50,111 bases of DNA from an uncultured Verrucomicrobia subdivision 3 bacterium (GCA_903847285.1 CAINDH010000239.1:1-50111), one strand, 5' to 3'; positions 16,772 to 26,400 are shown, numbered from the stretch's first letter. Translations and numbers: made by a program. The notes: a model not told the origin generated them from the sequence alone.

Positions 16772-18649
16772 TTATTCACTTTCCGCCATGTCGTAGCCCG
16801 TGGGCGAAAATAGTTTCACGACGGTCCCGGGTTTGACTTTTGCATCAGACGTCCATGCAGCATCGCCGGGTTTCAAATCGGGCAATGCGATTTCGCCGCC
16901 GTCCCATTTCAGTTTGTAACCGCGCAACGTGTAGCTGGGGATTTCATCCACGCGACGTGGCATGACGTTGATGACGCCATTGCTCACCGTGAGCGAATGC
17001 ACTGGGCTGAACACTTTCCGCATCTGCCAGTAAGCCGGCTTGAGCTTACGATCCACGGTCACGACGCCCCATTCGCGGTTTCCCGAGGGCGGTGTGCCCT
17101 TGTAGTTGCTGCGATAGTCGTTGAAGGTCCACACAGAAACGCCGACGACGTAAGGCAGTTTTTCCAGCGGTGTAAATCGTTTGTCCATGCCGGGAATGAT
17201 GGCATTCGTGCCCACGCCAATCTGGGTCGCGCCGAACTCGGAAAAGAAGATCGGCAAATTGGGCCACTTCCCATGCAAGTTTTCCGCCAGCGGGCCATTG
17301 TTCCCGCCATAGGTGTTGTGCATCAGCAGATCGCAGACGGATATGGGATCGTTGGTCGGAGAAGATTTCGAGCCGGTGAAGCTGACGTAGTTCAGCAGGC
17401 GATACGGATCAAGCGTGCGTGTGAACTTGATCATCGAGTCAACGTAGTCGTAGTGTTGCTTGAGTTCGTTGCCCATGCTCCAGCCGATGATGCAGGGATG
17501 ATTGTAATCGAGCTCAATCATCTCCCGCATCCATTGTTCGGTCAGCGGATTGCCGGGCTTCATGTTGGGATCGCCTTCACCCCAGACCGGAATCTCCGCA
17601 AAAATCATGTAGCCCTTTTCGTCGAGGTAATCGAGCAAGTTGGGCGCTTGGGGCGAATGCATGATGCGCGAAAAATTCGCGCCCGCCCGCTTCATCAAGT
17701 CCACGTCCTGACGCACCAACGAATCCGGCTCGGTGTTGCCGGTCGCGTTGCTGTCGCTTACGCGGTTGAAGCCGCAGACGCGAATCCGCTCGCCGTTCAG
17801 CCGCAATGAATCTTTCGTGACCTCCACTTTGCGAATGCCAAAGCGGTCGGATTTTTCATACTGCAACTGGCCGCCCACCGTCAGGCGCGTCGTGAGCGTG
17901 TAGAGGTTGGGATGATCAAAATCCCATAAGCGCACGCGCTCGCGGGTCAAAGCAACGCTCGCAGTTACATTCGTGACGGATTGAGCCGCCACCGTCACGG
18001 TCCGGGCGAGCGTGGCTTCCTTCTTCCCGTCAATGCTTGAAGCCAGGGAAACTTCCTCTGCCGAGTCGCCAGAGTTAGCGATTTTGTATTCGACAAAAAC
18101 TTTCGCCGCGCCCGTCTTCAAATCTGGCTCGCTACGGATGTGTTGCCACACGATGCGCGTGTCCTCGTTGTCGATGAGCGTCACGTCGCGGCTGATGCCG
18201 CCCCAGGCCCACCACGCGCCGCGACGGAAAGTGTTATCCGCGCAGGCCGTCACCGTGTTCTCTCCGGTTCGCAGTTCCTTGGTCACATCAAACTCAAAAG
18301 GCGTGTAGCCGCCGCGATGCGTGCCAAGCGATTTCCCATTCAGCCAGACTTCTGCCGTCTCATTGACCGCGCCGAAATGTAGCCGGATGTGTTTGCTCTT
18401 CCAATCTGACGGCACGGTGAATGTGCGCTGATACCAGCCCTTGCCGATGTGCTTGGCAAACGCCGGCAAAGTGTCCCAGTTGCCGGGAACGGTGATGGTG
18501 TCCCACTTCGCATCGGCGGTAGCGACCGCCGCCTCGTTGGTGGTGAACTGCCACAGACCATTGAGCGATTGCTGTTGTTCGCCGCTTGCGGCAGCTGACA
18601 AGACAGATGCTACCAATATCGCCAATGTGAAATGAATTTTCGTTTTCAT
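16772..18649 (-). CDS. GH2-family glycosidase, secreted
   Basis: The 625-residue enzyme has a signal peptide (MKTKIHFTLAILVASVLSAA), a jelly-roll sugar-binding domain (about 28-160, with VPGNWDT and VWLNGKSLGTHRGGYTPFEFD), an Ig-like domain (about 180-270) and a TIM barrel (about 275-560). The acid/base is E395 in GWSMGNELKQ and the nucleophile E471 in FFSEFGATQ, as expected for GH2. Family members are beta-galactosidases, beta-glucuronidases, beta-mannosidases and others; sequence alone does not decide. The secreted location suggests it acts on oligomers made by the GH16/GH128 enzymes in the periplasm or outside. It lies 42 bp after the propeller enzyme and 18 bp before GH16, so these are probably one transcript. 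Confidence 0.88.
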   Translation of the reverse strand: MKTKIHFTLAILVASVLSAAASGEQQQSLNGLWQFTTNEAAVATADAKWDTITVPGNWDTLPAFAKHIGKGWYQRTFTVPSDWKSKHIRLHFGAVNETAEVWLNGKSLGTHRGGYTPFEFDVTKELRTGENTVTACADNTFRRGAWWAWGGISRDVTLIDNEDTRIVWQHIRSEPDLKTGAAKVFVEYKIANSGDSAEEVSLASSIDGKKEATLARTVTVAAQSVTNVTASVALTRERVRLWDFDHPNLYTLTTRLTVGGQLQYEKSDRFGIRKVEVTKDSLRLNGERIRVCGFNRVSDSNATGNTEPDSLVRQDVDLMKRAGANFSRIMHSPQAPNLLDYLDEKGYMIFAEIPVWGEGDPNMKPGNPLTEQWMREMIELDYNHPCIIGWSMGNELKQHYDYVDSMIKFTRTLDPYRLLNYVSFTGSKSSPTNDPISVCDLLMHNTYGGNNGPLAENLHGKWPNLPIFFSEFGATQIGVGTNAIIPGMDKRFTPLEKLPYVVGVSVWTFNDYRSNYKGTPPSGNREWGVVTVDRKLKPAYWQMRKVFSPVHSLTVSNGVINVMPRRVDEIPSYTLRGYKLKWDGGEIALPDLKPGDAAWTSDAKVKPGTVVKLFSPTGYDMAESE

Positions 18650-18692
18650 CTAAAAATTTTAGTGCGTATGTGTTGTGCTGGGCGGCGTTAAA

Positions 18693-19790
18693 TTATTCCA
18701 TCGTCTTCAACGGTATCTGCACATTAAAGCTGCCGTCGCGCGATTTGTTGCTGGCCGCCGCGCAATTCAGCGCGATCGGCTCGCCGTTTACAAACAGCAA
18801 TTGCGGTCGTTCGAGCGCGGTGAGTTTTTCCTCGTGACCATCGGCCCATTTGATAATTCCCGGATTTGCGACGAACGGATGCTTGGAGAGATTCCAGTCA
18901 ATTCCATCGGCCGATTCCCAGAGCGCGAGCGAATAGCCGCGATGGGTGAAATTGCCGTCGTTATCTTTCACCACCGCCCAGTAACGATCCTTGCCGTGCC
19001 AGATGAACGGATCTTCCGCCGCGAACATCACGCCTTTCGCGCCAAAGACTTCGCCCGGATGTTTCATGAACGGACCGAGTGGATTATCCGCCGTGGCGAC
19101 CAGATGCGACACCGGCCCGCCGAAGGGTGGCTTGCCGCGCATCGCCACGGCTTTATAGACCATGAGCACGCCGCCGTCCGGCCGTTGCGCCACGCTCGGG
19201 TTTGATGTTAGCAAAGCATCCGGCGCGTTCGTGTCAGAACTAATGTCTACGATGGGTTTGTCAAACCGCTGCCACGGGCCGTCCGGCGAATCCGCCACGG
19301 CCACGCCGATGCGCTGATGGTTGCGATGCGTCCAGTTCAACGAAGCAGTCAAAATACCGTCGCCGTAGTTGCCCATGTAGTAGAGATAAAACTTTTTGCC
19401 GATGCGGAGAATGGTCGGGTTATGCGTGCAAGAGCCGTCCCAAAAATTTGTCCCACGCGCCGGCAACGTCACGTCGTGGTGCGTCCACGGGCCAAACGGC
19501 GTGTCGCTCACCGCGTGCGCGATTTCGGAATACGAAGCCCACGCCTGATGTCCCAACTTGCGCGGCCAGCGTGAATAAAATAGATGGTATTTTCCGTCGT
19601 CGCCTTTGATCTGCGAGCCGCACCAGATATTGTAATTGGTATCCGCCCATTTCGCTGTGAGCGGCACGGGCTGGAGCATGGCGTTGAAGTCGTATTCAAC
19701 GGCATTGTTGGCCGCATCACCGCGCGCGAAACCGCCGAAGAGAAATATGCTGGCTAGGGCGAAGCTGATTGCGCGCGTGCTATGGTTCAT
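18693..19790 (-). CDS. Five-bladed beta-propeller glycosidase, GH43/GH117-like
   Basis: A 365-residue secreted protein (signal peptide about residues 1-25, from ATG 19790, which I prefer to the longer frame without a signal). The propeller character is seen in repeated blades such as WCGSQIKGDDGKYHLFYSRW, HNPTILRIGKKFYLYYMGNYG, SNPSVAQRPDGGVLMVYKA and AEDPFIWHGKDRYWAVVKD. The last resembles the D-P-F-I/V catalytic blade of GH43-clan enzymes. Families of this shape trim arabinose, xylose, galactose or anhydro-galactose from oligosaccharides; which one applies here is open. It sits between GH16 and GH2 on the same strand. Confidence 0.72.
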   Translation of the reverse strand: MNHSTRAISFALASIFLFGGFARGDAANNAVEYDFNAMLQPVPLTAKWADTNYNIWCGSQIKGDDGKYHLFYSRWPRKLGHQAWASYSEIAHAVSDTPFGPWTHHDVTLPARGTNFWDGSCTHNPTILRIGKKFYLYYMGNYGDGILTASLNWTHRNHQRIGVAVADSPDGPWQRFDKPIVDISSDTNAPDALLTSNPSVAQRPDGGVLMVYKAVAMRGKPPFGGPVSHLVATADNPLGPFMKHPGEVFGAKGVMFAAEDPFIWHGKDRYWAVVKDNDGNFTHRGYSLALWESADGIDWNLSKHPFVANPGIIKWADGHEEKLTALERPQLLFVNGEPIALNCAAASNKSRDGSFNVQIPLKTME

Positions 19791-19836
19791 AGTTGTTGTG
19801 GAACTTGGCCCGCATTTCGGACTTTTCAAGCATGAG

Positions 19837-20808
19837 TCAATTCAAATCCTTCAGCGCGCCGGAGGCATTGGGCTTCGCCGATCGTGATGGTTTTGGAATT
19901 GGCACAACCGTATTTCGCGCTGCCGACTCCGCAGCTTGATATTTCGGATGCTGGTAAACGCGAACGTAGTCGAACATCACTGCCCCAGGCAGCTTGGAGT
20001 CGTCCACCCAGCGGTCACCCTTCAATGTGCTGGCGAGCGAAGTGAGCCAGATGTTCATGTCATCATGCGGGAAGTTGCTCGATCTCTCCTCTCTGGCCAA
20101 CCGGCCATCGAAGTAAAACCGAATAATTTCCGGCGTAAATTCGCAACCCCAAACATGGTAGTCTGCCGACGTGTCCGGCGCATCTTCGATGACCCAGCGA
20201 CCCGCGTTCCACGTCTGGCCATTTTTGGAGTCAGGTATCTTATTGATGATGCCGAAACTGTAGTAATTCGGATCGCCTCCGTCCTGCTCGCAGAAGTCCA
20301 GTTCGAGCAGCGCCCGCTTTCCTTGCGTTGCACCTGGCGTCCCGTTTTTCTGCGCCCAGAAGGACGTGTGCCAGCCTTCAATCCCTGGCGTCTTGAAACG
20401 GGCTTCATAGTAGCCGTAGACAAACGTTTCCCGGCTGATGACGCCACCACCGGTGTAATCTTTCCCACCAGCGGACTCCTTGCGCAGGGCGATTTTCAGA
20501 GTGCCGTTGTTCACCGATATGTTTTCCGGCTGCTGCGTGCTGAGCAATTTGCTGCCGGTGCGATAGTCCCACCGGTTCGTATTCAGGGAAACCCCATCGA
20601 ACTCATCGTTGAAGACCAGTTGATAACCGGGCGGCGGCAGCGGCGTCACTTCCTTGGCAAGTTTCACCGGGATATGAATCTTGCTGTGAAACTTGGGCCG
20701 TTGATTTGCTTTTTCGGGCGATGCGGGCAGAGACTCAGCGAGCGTCAACTGACAAGTCAAACAGGCAAGGCCCATTGCCAGCGGCCAAATGAAAATATTG
20801 GGAAGCAT
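19837..20808 (-). CDS. GH16 endo-hydrolase, intact
   Basis: This is the only GH16 copy in the window that is both complete and catalytically intact. Signal-like N-terminus from ATG 20808 (MLPNIFIWPLAMGLACLTCQ), a charged linker (about 28-57), then the jelly-roll with FNDEFDGVSLNTNRW, the active-site motif ELDFCE (E169 and E174), YHVWGCEFTPEIIRFYFDG and the last strand FDYVRVYQH. A Ser/Lys/Ala-rich tail of about 35 residues follows, unlike its paralogues. GH16 enzymes hydrolyse beta-1,3/1,4-glucans or related galactans. It follows the oxidoreductase gene by 85 bp. Confidence 0.88.
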   Translation of the reverse strand: MLPNIFIWPLAMGLACLTCQLTLAESLPASPEKANQRPKFHSKIHIPVKLAKEVTPLPPPGYQLVFNDEFDGVSLNTNRWDYRTGSKLLSTQQPENISVNNGTLKIALRKESAGGKDYTGGGVISRETFVYGYYEARFKTPGIEGWHTSFWAQKNGTPGATQGKRALLELDFCEQDGGDPNYYSFGIINKIPDSKNGQTWNAGRWVIEDAPDTSADYHVWGCEFTPEIIRFYFDGRLAREERSSNFPHDDMNIWLTSLASTLKGDRWVDDSKLPGAVMFDYVRVYQHPKYQAAESAARNTVVPIPKPSRSAKPNASGALKDLN

Positions 20809-20893
20809 AATAGCTGATAGGAATTCGGTTGGGTGGAGGGGTTTAAACAATTGATCAGCTTTCGATGTTAGTTATTCGCGCCGCGTATCATGC

Positions 20894-23299
20894 CTAGGCA
20901 TAACACCGCACTTCAAACAGCGCGGCCGGGATAAATTCATTCGGCGCGGTCAGGTGAATCTCCAGACAATCCGTCGTGACCGGCTCGGCGAATTCCAGCA
21001 CGCGGCGCGTTTCGTGGTTGTCCACCAACTGCGCAAGCAATCCGGGCGGATGTGTTTCCGGCGAGCCGTAGCCATTTTTGTGCAGCAGTTCCGTCGCATA
21101 GCCACTCGCGCCGACGACTTTCACCGTGGCGGCGACAGGCTGCGAAGGCTTCGCGTCGCGGACGGCGCGCGGGTTTAATACCACAACGTTCGGCACGCAG
21201 AACGGCATCACGCGCTCGGGATGGCCCATCAACACTGACTCTATCGGATGGTCGTAATCGCTGTCGAACATCAACTCGACGCGGGAGATTTTTTGCAGCT
21301 TGGACCAGGTCAGCTTGATGCAAGGTTGTTCGTCCTCGAACGCAGCGATCCACGCATTCGGCTGGCGCACGGGGCGCGCGAAACCGTTGGTGAGATTCGC
21401 CACGCCGAACAGGTTCAGCGCGGGCGAAATCTGGCAGGCGAAATTTTTTCCACCCGGCCGGCGTTCGGGAATCCAGAATTCAAACGCTTCGATGCCGCTA
21501 TCCGGCGGCGGTTCTTGGCGCGGCGTCTTGGCGACGGCTCGATTAAACTTCTGCGAGACCGCGAGCACGCCGGTCAGCCGCTGGTCGCTCAGGTGAATCG
21601 AAACGTGCGGATTCGCCATCAGACAGACGAACGCATAGCGTGGCTCATCAATAACCGCGCCAAAATCGAGCGTCACGCTTTGCCGCGCGCCGGGCTTGAG
21701 CGCCAGCGTGAGTGTCTTGAGCGTCACGTCGGGCGTGTGGTTGTCGGGTTTGCTGCTCACGCGGAGTTCGCATTCCAGTTCCGTCGGGGCGGAAACATCC
21801 ACGAGGTAAGTCACCTTTGGCATCGGGCCGGCCTGCATGGGGAGCATCATGGCGCGGGCGAAATCAAGTTCGCGCGTTTCGCCGCAAGGCTTGAGTTCGC
21901 TCAAACTGAGTTCGCTGCTCGCGGCGAGCGAGGCCTTGTTGGCCAAGTTGTCTTTGTCTTCGAGTGCGACGCCGGGAATGTATTGCCCGAGCTTGAGGAG
22001 TTCGCGCTGGAGTTCCGTGATGTAAGGCCGCGCTGTGATGTCGCGCGGATTCAAGTTGTGCCGCTTGCACAATGCTGCCGCCATGCCAACAGACTGACCG
22101 CTGTGCCCGCACGTCGCCATCACGCGCGTCGAGCCAAACGCGATGTGCGATGCACTGATGATGCGACCAGCGAGGAAAAGATTCTTGATGTTGCGACTGT
22201 AAAGGCTGCGATAGGGAATCTGATAGACTCCCTTGGAATGCCATTGCTGGCAGCCGGGTTTCTCGCTGAATACGCCGTCGCTCGGATGCAGATCAATCGC
22301 CCAGCCACCGAAGGAAACGGCGTCGGGATGCTGGCGTTGCTCGATCAAGTCCTGCTGGATGATTATGTGGTCGCCCTCGAAACGACGGCTCTCGCGTTTG
22401 CCGGGGATCGTGCCGACCCATTCCAGCGTCAGGTTTTCTGCCTCGGGAAAATTGCCGGAGTTCTTGATGTAATTCCAGACGCCGTAAGCCACCTTCCACA
22501 GCTCCCACTTGATGGTTTCGGTTTCGTGAATGGTGTCGAGATTGCCGCCCCATTCGAGCCACCAAAGGCGGCAGCCGGAATCGCTGGATTTGAAATCGCG
22601 ATAACGCGGTATCTTGGTGATGTCTTTCAGCGCGTAGCTCGGCGCGATGTATTTCACCGGGCGGCCGGTGTCCTTGGAATAGAAGTAGAGCGAGTGGCCA
22701 AGCAGTTCGTTGTTGGCCTTGGTGGGCGCAAATTTTTCGCCGAACTCCGCCTGCGCTTCCGTGCCGATACGAAACGCCGCGCCCGCCATGAAACCGACAA
22801 TACCGTCTCCCGAGGCGTCGCAGAATAGCGGCGCGGCGACGAGATATTCCGTGGAATTCTGTGCACAGAAGGCGCGGATGGATTTGATGGTGTCGGCGTC
22901 GCTTTTCTCGAGATCGTGAACGGCGGTGTTGAGCAAGAGCGTGATGTTTTTCTCCGACACGACTTTTTCAATCATCACGGTGTCCAGGACGAGCACGTTG
23001 CCCTCGGGATTGCGCGCCATGTTCTCGACCATGATTTCGTCAATCACACCGCCCTCGCGCGCCCAGCGGTTGTTGTTCCCCATATGCGAGGTCGCGCCGA
23101 GAATCCACAGCCGCACTTCGCTGGAGGCATTGCCGCCGAGCACCGGACGGTCTTGGATCAACGTCACCTTGAGGCCCGCTCGCGCCGCTGTGATGGCACA
23201 GCATACGCCCGCTAGTCCGCCGCCGATGACCGCAAGGTCACAGGACAGTTCGCGCCGGAGCAGTTGGTGCCGTTCGCCGCTATTATTAATTTTTGTCAC
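20894..23299 (-). CDS. FAD-dependent oxidoreductase with C-terminal beta-sandwich, polysaccharide-locus type
   Basis: An 801-residue protein. The N-terminus has the Rossmann FAD fingerprint VIGGGLAGVCCAITAARAGLKV followed by the ERxxxLGG-like QDRPVLGGNASSEVR, and the flavin domain ends near GRIISASHIAFGSTRVMATCGHSGQ, as in the FAD_oxidored family. The last 300 or so residues form strand-rich domains, the final one discoidin-like (ISRVELMFDSDYDHPIES). There is no signal peptide, so it is probably cytoplasmic. Similar proteins often sit in sugar loci of Verrucomicrobiota and Planctomycetota, but their reactions are mostly unknown; oxidation of a sugar hydroxyl or of a glycoside before its cleavage is one possibility. 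The start is GTG at 23299. It is the first gene of the main minus-strand block, divergent from the regulator. Confidence 0.8.
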   Translation of the reverse strand: MTKINNSGERHQLLRRELSCDLAVIGGGLAGVCCAITAARAGLKVTLIQDRPVLGGNASSEVRLWILGATSHMGNNNRWAREGGVIDEIMVENMARNPEGNVLVLDTVMIEKVVSEKNITLLLNTAVHDLEKSDADTIKSIRAFCAQNSTEYLVAAPLFCDASGDGIVGFMAGAAFRIGTEAQAEFGEKFAPTKANNELLGHSLYFYSKDTGRPVKYIAPSYALKDITKIPRYRDFKSSDSGCRLWWLEWGGNLDTIHETETIKWELWKVAYGVWNYIKNSGNFPEAENLTLEWVGTIPGKRESRRFEGDHIIIQQDLIEQRQHPDAVSFGGWAIDLHPSDGVFSEKPGCQQWHSKGVYQIPYRSLYSRNIKNLFLAGRIISASHIAFGSTRVMATCGHSGQSVGMAAALCKRHNLNPRDITARPYITELQRELLKLGQYIPGVALEDKDNLANKASLAASSELSLSELKPCGETRELDFARAMMLPMQAGPMPKVTYLVDVSAPTELECELRVSSKPDNHTPDVTLKTLTLALKPGARQSVTLDFGAVIDEPRYAFVCLMANPHVSIHLSDQRLTGVLAVSQKFNRAVAKTPRQEPPPDSGIEAFEFWIPERRPGGKNFACQISPALNLFGVANLTNGFARPVRQPNAWIAAFEDEQPCIKLTWSKLQKISRVELMFDSDYDHPIESVLMGHPERVMPFCVPNVVVLNPRAVRDAKPSQPVAATVKVVGASGYATELLHKNGYGSPETHPPGLLAQLVDNHETRRVLEFAEPVTTDCLEIHLTAPNEFIPAALFEVRCYA

Positions 23300-23354
23300 A
23301 AACTTTTATTCTTTGATGCCCGCCAAAACCGGGCGTGTTTTTCAGATGCTGGCA

Positions 23355-23385
23355 CACGTCTCGAACAGTTACGAACTATGGTCGG
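23355..23385. promoter_or_regulatory. Candidate regulator site: CGAAC direct repeat one helical turn apart
   Basis: In the 171-bp gap between the divergent oxidoreductase and regulator genes, CGAAC occurs at 23362 and again at 23372, exactly 10 bp apart. AraC/XylR proteins bind directly repeated half-sites, so this could be the autoregulatory and activating site. The motif is short and unsupported by other copies. Confidence 0.22.
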
Positions 23386-23470
23386 GATGTGTTTCCAATA
23401 AAGCTAGCGCAGGCACGGAACGAAAGGTAGCCTGCCTTGCGTCTATTTTCTAATAAATCACGCCAACCCC

Positions 23471-24661
23471 ATGAGTGGTGCCCGCAAACTAAAAACCACA
23501 TTGAAACTCGCCAAAATTCCGCGCGTGGCGGTGCTGGTTGATACTTCGAGCTCTTGGGGCCGGCAGATTGTCGCGGGCATCCACGACTACATCCGCCAGC
23601 ATGAACGCTGGCAGATGTTCATCGAGACGCGGGGCGTTCAGGAGGAATGGAGCGTTCCGGCTGGCTGGCGGGGCGACGGCATCATTGCGCGCATCAGCAA
23701 TCCGCGTCTGGCGGCTGATCTCAAAGCCCGCCGCATCCCAGTGGTGAATGTTTCGGGAATCCAAATACCCAGCATAGATTTTCCGCGCGTCAGCACCGAC
23801 TTGAATGCCACCGCCCGACTCGCGGCCAAACATTTTCTGGATCGCGGTTTCAAAAGCTTTGCCTACTTCAGCCTGACGGGATTGAGCTATGTTTTTCAAC
23901 TGCAGGAATCCTTTTCGCGGGCCGTGAAAGCGGCGGGCGGCGAATGCAACATCTACACGGAAAAACCGGCCCAAGGTGCGGAGATGGACTGGAATTCCGA
24001 CCTGACGCAATTGGGACAGTGGCTGAATTCGCTGCCCAAACCGGTCGGCTTGCTCACCTGGAATTACAGCAGCGGCCGGGAAATCATGTTCGCCGCCGAG
24101 CTGGCCGGCTTGCTGGTCCCGGAAGAAGTCGCTGTGCTGTGCGGCGGCGATGACGACCTGCTGTGCGAGGTGTTGCAGACGCCCATGTCCGGCATCCGGG
24201 TGGCTAGCGAACAGATTGGCCATGAAGCCGCGCGCGTGCTGGATGATATGATGCGCGGCGGCAAAGCGCCGAAAAAACCGATTTTTTTCCCGCCATCCAA
24301 AATCATCACCCGTCATTCCACGGACACCCTGGCCATCCACGACGCCACCATGGTCAAGGCCCTCAATCATATCCGGCAAAATGCGAACAAGCCGCTGCAA
24401 GTGTTTGAAGTCTGCCGCGCTGCAGGAGTGTCGCGGCGGGTGCTGGAACGGAAATTTATCCAGGGATTGGGCCGCTCTCCCGCCACCGAGATCCGCCGCG
24501 TCCACATGGAACGCGCCAAACAGTTGCTGGCGGAAACACAGATGTCCATTCCGGATGTGGCTGAGGCCTCGGGTTTCACCTCGCCCGAATACATGGCCAT
24601 TCGTTTCCGCCTGGATCTCAAGACCAGCCCGTTTCGTTACCGCAAGGAAGTCCGAAAATAA
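23471..24661 (+). CDS. XylR-type transcriptional regulator (LacI-like sensor plus AraC DNA-binding domain)
   Basis: The 396-residue protein starts with a LacI/periplasmic-binding-like sensor (about residues 15-285: VAVLVDTSSSWGRQIVAGI, GDGIIARI, FPRVSTDLNATARLAAKHFL, VLCGGDDDLLCE) and ends with two AraC-type helix-turn-helix motifs (about 290-394: LQVFEVCRAAGVSRRVLERKF and SIPDVAEASGFTSPEYMAIRF). This is the XylR arrangement: sugar binding by the first domain controls DNA binding by the second. It is the only plus-strand gene of the island and is divergent from the oxidoreductase, so it is the natural local switch. The ligand is unknown. It has no membrane segment and should be cytoplasmic. 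Confidence 0.88.
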   Translation: MSGARKLKTTLKLAKIPRVAVLVDTSSSWGRQIVAGIHDYIRQHERWQMFIETRGVQEEWSVPAGWRGDGIIARISNPRLAADLKARRIPVVNVSGIQIPSIDFPRVSTDLNATARLAAKHFLDRGFKSFAYFSLTGLSYVFQLQESFSRAVKAAGGECNIYTEKPAQGAEMDWNSDLTQLGQWLNSLPKPVGLLTWNYSSGREIMFAAELAGLLVPEEVAVLCGGDDDLLCEVLQTPMSGIRVASEQIGHEAARVLDDMMRGGKAPKKPIFFPPSKIITRHSTDTLAIHDATMVKALNHIRQNANKPLQVFEVCRAAGVSRRVLERKFIQGLGRSPATEIRRVHMERAKQLLAETQMSIPDVAEASGFTSPEYMAIRFRLDLKTSPFRYRKEVRK

Positions 24662-24720
24662 AATCGGGCTAGCCGACCGCGTTCGCCGTTCCAAGGAATG
24701 TAATACGCCCGCAAACAATT

Positions 24721-25548
24721 TTACTGCGACTGACCGCCGTAGAAATAAATATCCAGACCGGTGAATTGCATTTTTGGTTGCGATGAATATTTCACAAATT
24801 TAACCCACTCGCCGTGGCCATCCATGTAGCCTTCGTTGCCTCCCGCCGGTTCGCTGCCGGCGCCGCCTTTCGGATGATTGACACCTCGGATGTTGAAGTC
24901 AGAGCCACGCGCCCAATCATTCAGATACTTCCGGTTGAGATCTGTCCATAACACCGGATAGTAGGGCCGATCCGTGGACTTCATGGCGAAGACCGGCAGA
25001 TGCGCGCGAATGTTATCGCCGCCCGGCAACGCTCCGTTGTTTGGATAATAGGTGCCTACCTGCGCTGAACTATTATAACTGGCTTCACCGGGAAAATAAA
25101 AATAACCCATCACGCTCGACAACGTGACCGTGACCCCGTCCGAAAAATACCAGAACGTATTATCGGTCTTGTTCCAATCAGGATTGGACGGGCAATAAAA
25201 TGAGGTTCTGGGCACTCGGTAGTCGTTCACCATTGAATTGCGGAACGTTGCGCTCATTTTATATGGCGTGGTGTTGCCAAGGCTGGCATAGCGTTCCTGA
25301 TTATCGCCAACATACATCGTTGAAGCCAAGGTCATCTGTCGGATGTTATTCAAACTGGATATGCGCTTGGCCCGCTCCTTGGCTGACGACAGCGCGGGCA
25401 ACAGCATCGCGGCCAGAATCGCAATGATGGCGATGACCACGAGCAGTTCAATCAAGGTGAAGGCGCGCCGACGGGAGACAGGTGGGCGACCGCCTGATAA
25501 CGGAGTTTTGACGGAGATTTTCATATTGCTTTTAATGATGGCTTTCAT
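24721..25548 (-). CDS. Type II pseudopilin-like protein with H-DG tail
   Basis: The N-terminus carries a basic leader ending [20 protein letters not shown]: a class III (prepilin) signal with the expected Glu at +5 and Ala rather than Gly at -1. A long hydrophobic helix and a soluble domain of about 220 residues follow, with a late [10 protein letters not shown] segment typical of the prepilin-type H-x9-DG family common in Verrucomicrobiota and Planctomycetota. The leader would be cut by a prepilin peptidase such as the one at 34466-35581. These proteins are abundant, and most have no known role. It follows the inactive-looking GH16 gene by 3 bp, so it probably shares its transcript. ATG 25524 (MKISVKT...) is an alternative start. 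Confidence 0.8.
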   Translation of the reverse strand: MKAIIKSNMKISVKTPLSGGRPPVSRRRAFTLIELLVVIAIIAILAAMLLPALSSAKERAKRISSLNNIRQMTLASTMYVGDNQERYASLGNTTPYKMSATFRNSMVNDYRVPRTSFYCPSNPDWNKTDNTFWYFSDGVTVTLSSVMGYFYFPGEASYNSSAQVGTYYPNNGALPGGDNIRAHLPVFAMKSTDRPYYPVLWTDLNRKYLNDWARGSDFNIRGVNHPKGGAGSEPAGGNEGYMDGHGEWVKFVKYSSQPKMQFTGLDIYFYGGQSQ

Positions 25549-25551
25549 TTC

Positions 25552-26400
25552 TCACTTAGCCGGCGGAGTGCCGTTGGTTTTTGTATAAATGCGGATGTAG
25601 TCGCACTGGGCTTCCTGGGGCAAGGCGGAGTTATCCACCTGCGGGGTGCCGCCCAAATGCGAGGCGATGGAGCTGAACCAGACGTTCATTTCGCCGGGCG
25701 GAATCCGGGCGACGTCCACAGTCTGAACCAGTTTTCCATCCAGATAAAACTTGGCGGTGGCCGGAGTGAACTCACAGCCAAAGACGTGAAACTCCGCCGC
25801 CAAATCGGGTGAGGGCAGCCGCTGATAGCCCAAGGTCTCGGTCGGCAGCGGATTGTATTTGTTGAGCGCAATGGTGTAGCTCCGGTGGTCAATGGAATCA
25901 TTCTGCGCCACATCAATTCCTTGGGTGGCTTCCTGGGCATCGGTGGTGCCGGAGCCATCGTGCTTCATCAGCCAGAATGAATTATGCCACCCATCACCAG
26001 CGGGCATTTTGATGCGTGCCTCGTAGTAACCATACTTGAATGCGGGCCGACTGATGATGCCCGCGCCCGAATAATTCTTACCGCCAGCTTCCTCTTTTTT
26101 CAGGTTGAGGCGCAAGAGGCCGTCCTTGACGACGACATTTTCCGGTTTCTGGGTGCTGAGGTTTTTGCTGTCCGTGCGGTAGGTCCATTTGGCGGCATCC
26201 AGCGTGGTGCCATCAAATTCATCGCTCCAGGCCAGCGTGTAGCCGGGTAACGGGGCGGAAATGGTTTTCTCTACCGCAACTTGAGCCGCAGCCCCGGACG
26301 GCAGACAAAGCAACTGGGCGGCGATGAGCGCGGCCACGGATGCGACGGGTTGAAATAGCCCGTTGGGAACGACGGAGTTTTGCAGGCGATTTATTTTCAT
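25552..26400 (-). CDS. GH16-fold protein lacking both catalytic glutamates
   Basis: Overall it is a normal GH16: a long signal region (to about residue 39, from ATG 26400), WSDEFDGTTLDAAKW, YGYYEARIKMPAGDGWHNSFW, FHVFGCEFTPATAKFYLDG and a complete last strand CDYIRIYTK. But the active-site motif E-(I/L)-D-x-C-E of its three neighbours reads G161-I-D-V-A-Q166 here: the nucleophile Glu is Gly and the acid/base Glu is Gln. I checked this on the DNA (GGA ATT GAT GTG GCG CAG); it is in frame and not a shift. It should therefore not hydrolyse, and may be a beta-glucan-binding protein or decoy. It lies between the autotransporter-strand protein and the pseudopilin, a group of possible surface proteins. 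Confidence 0.85.
   Translation of the reverse strand: MKINRLQNSVVPNGLFQPVASVAALIAAQLLCLPSGAAAQVAVEKTISAPLPGYTLAWSDEFDGTTLDAAKWTYRTDSKNLSTQKPENVVVKDGLLRLNLKKEEAGGKNYSGAGIISRPAFKYGYYEARIKMPAGDGWHNSFWLMKHDGSGTTDAQEATQGIDVAQNDSIDHRSYTIALNKYNPLPTETLGYQRLPSPDLAAEFHVFGCEFTPATAKFYLDGKLVQTVDVARIPPGEMNVWFSSIASHLGGTPQVDNSALPQEAQCDYIRIYTKTNGTPPAK

Noticed and set aside
20890..20901. Palindrome ATGCCTAGGCAT
   Set aside because: It overlaps the stop codon of the oxidoreductase, has no T-run and no second copy; probably chance.
21248..22828. Long plus-strand open frame (526 codons)
   Set aside because: It lies wholly antisense to the FAD oxidoreductase, has a His/Arg-rich composition typical of antisense frames in GC-rich genes, and shows no motif.
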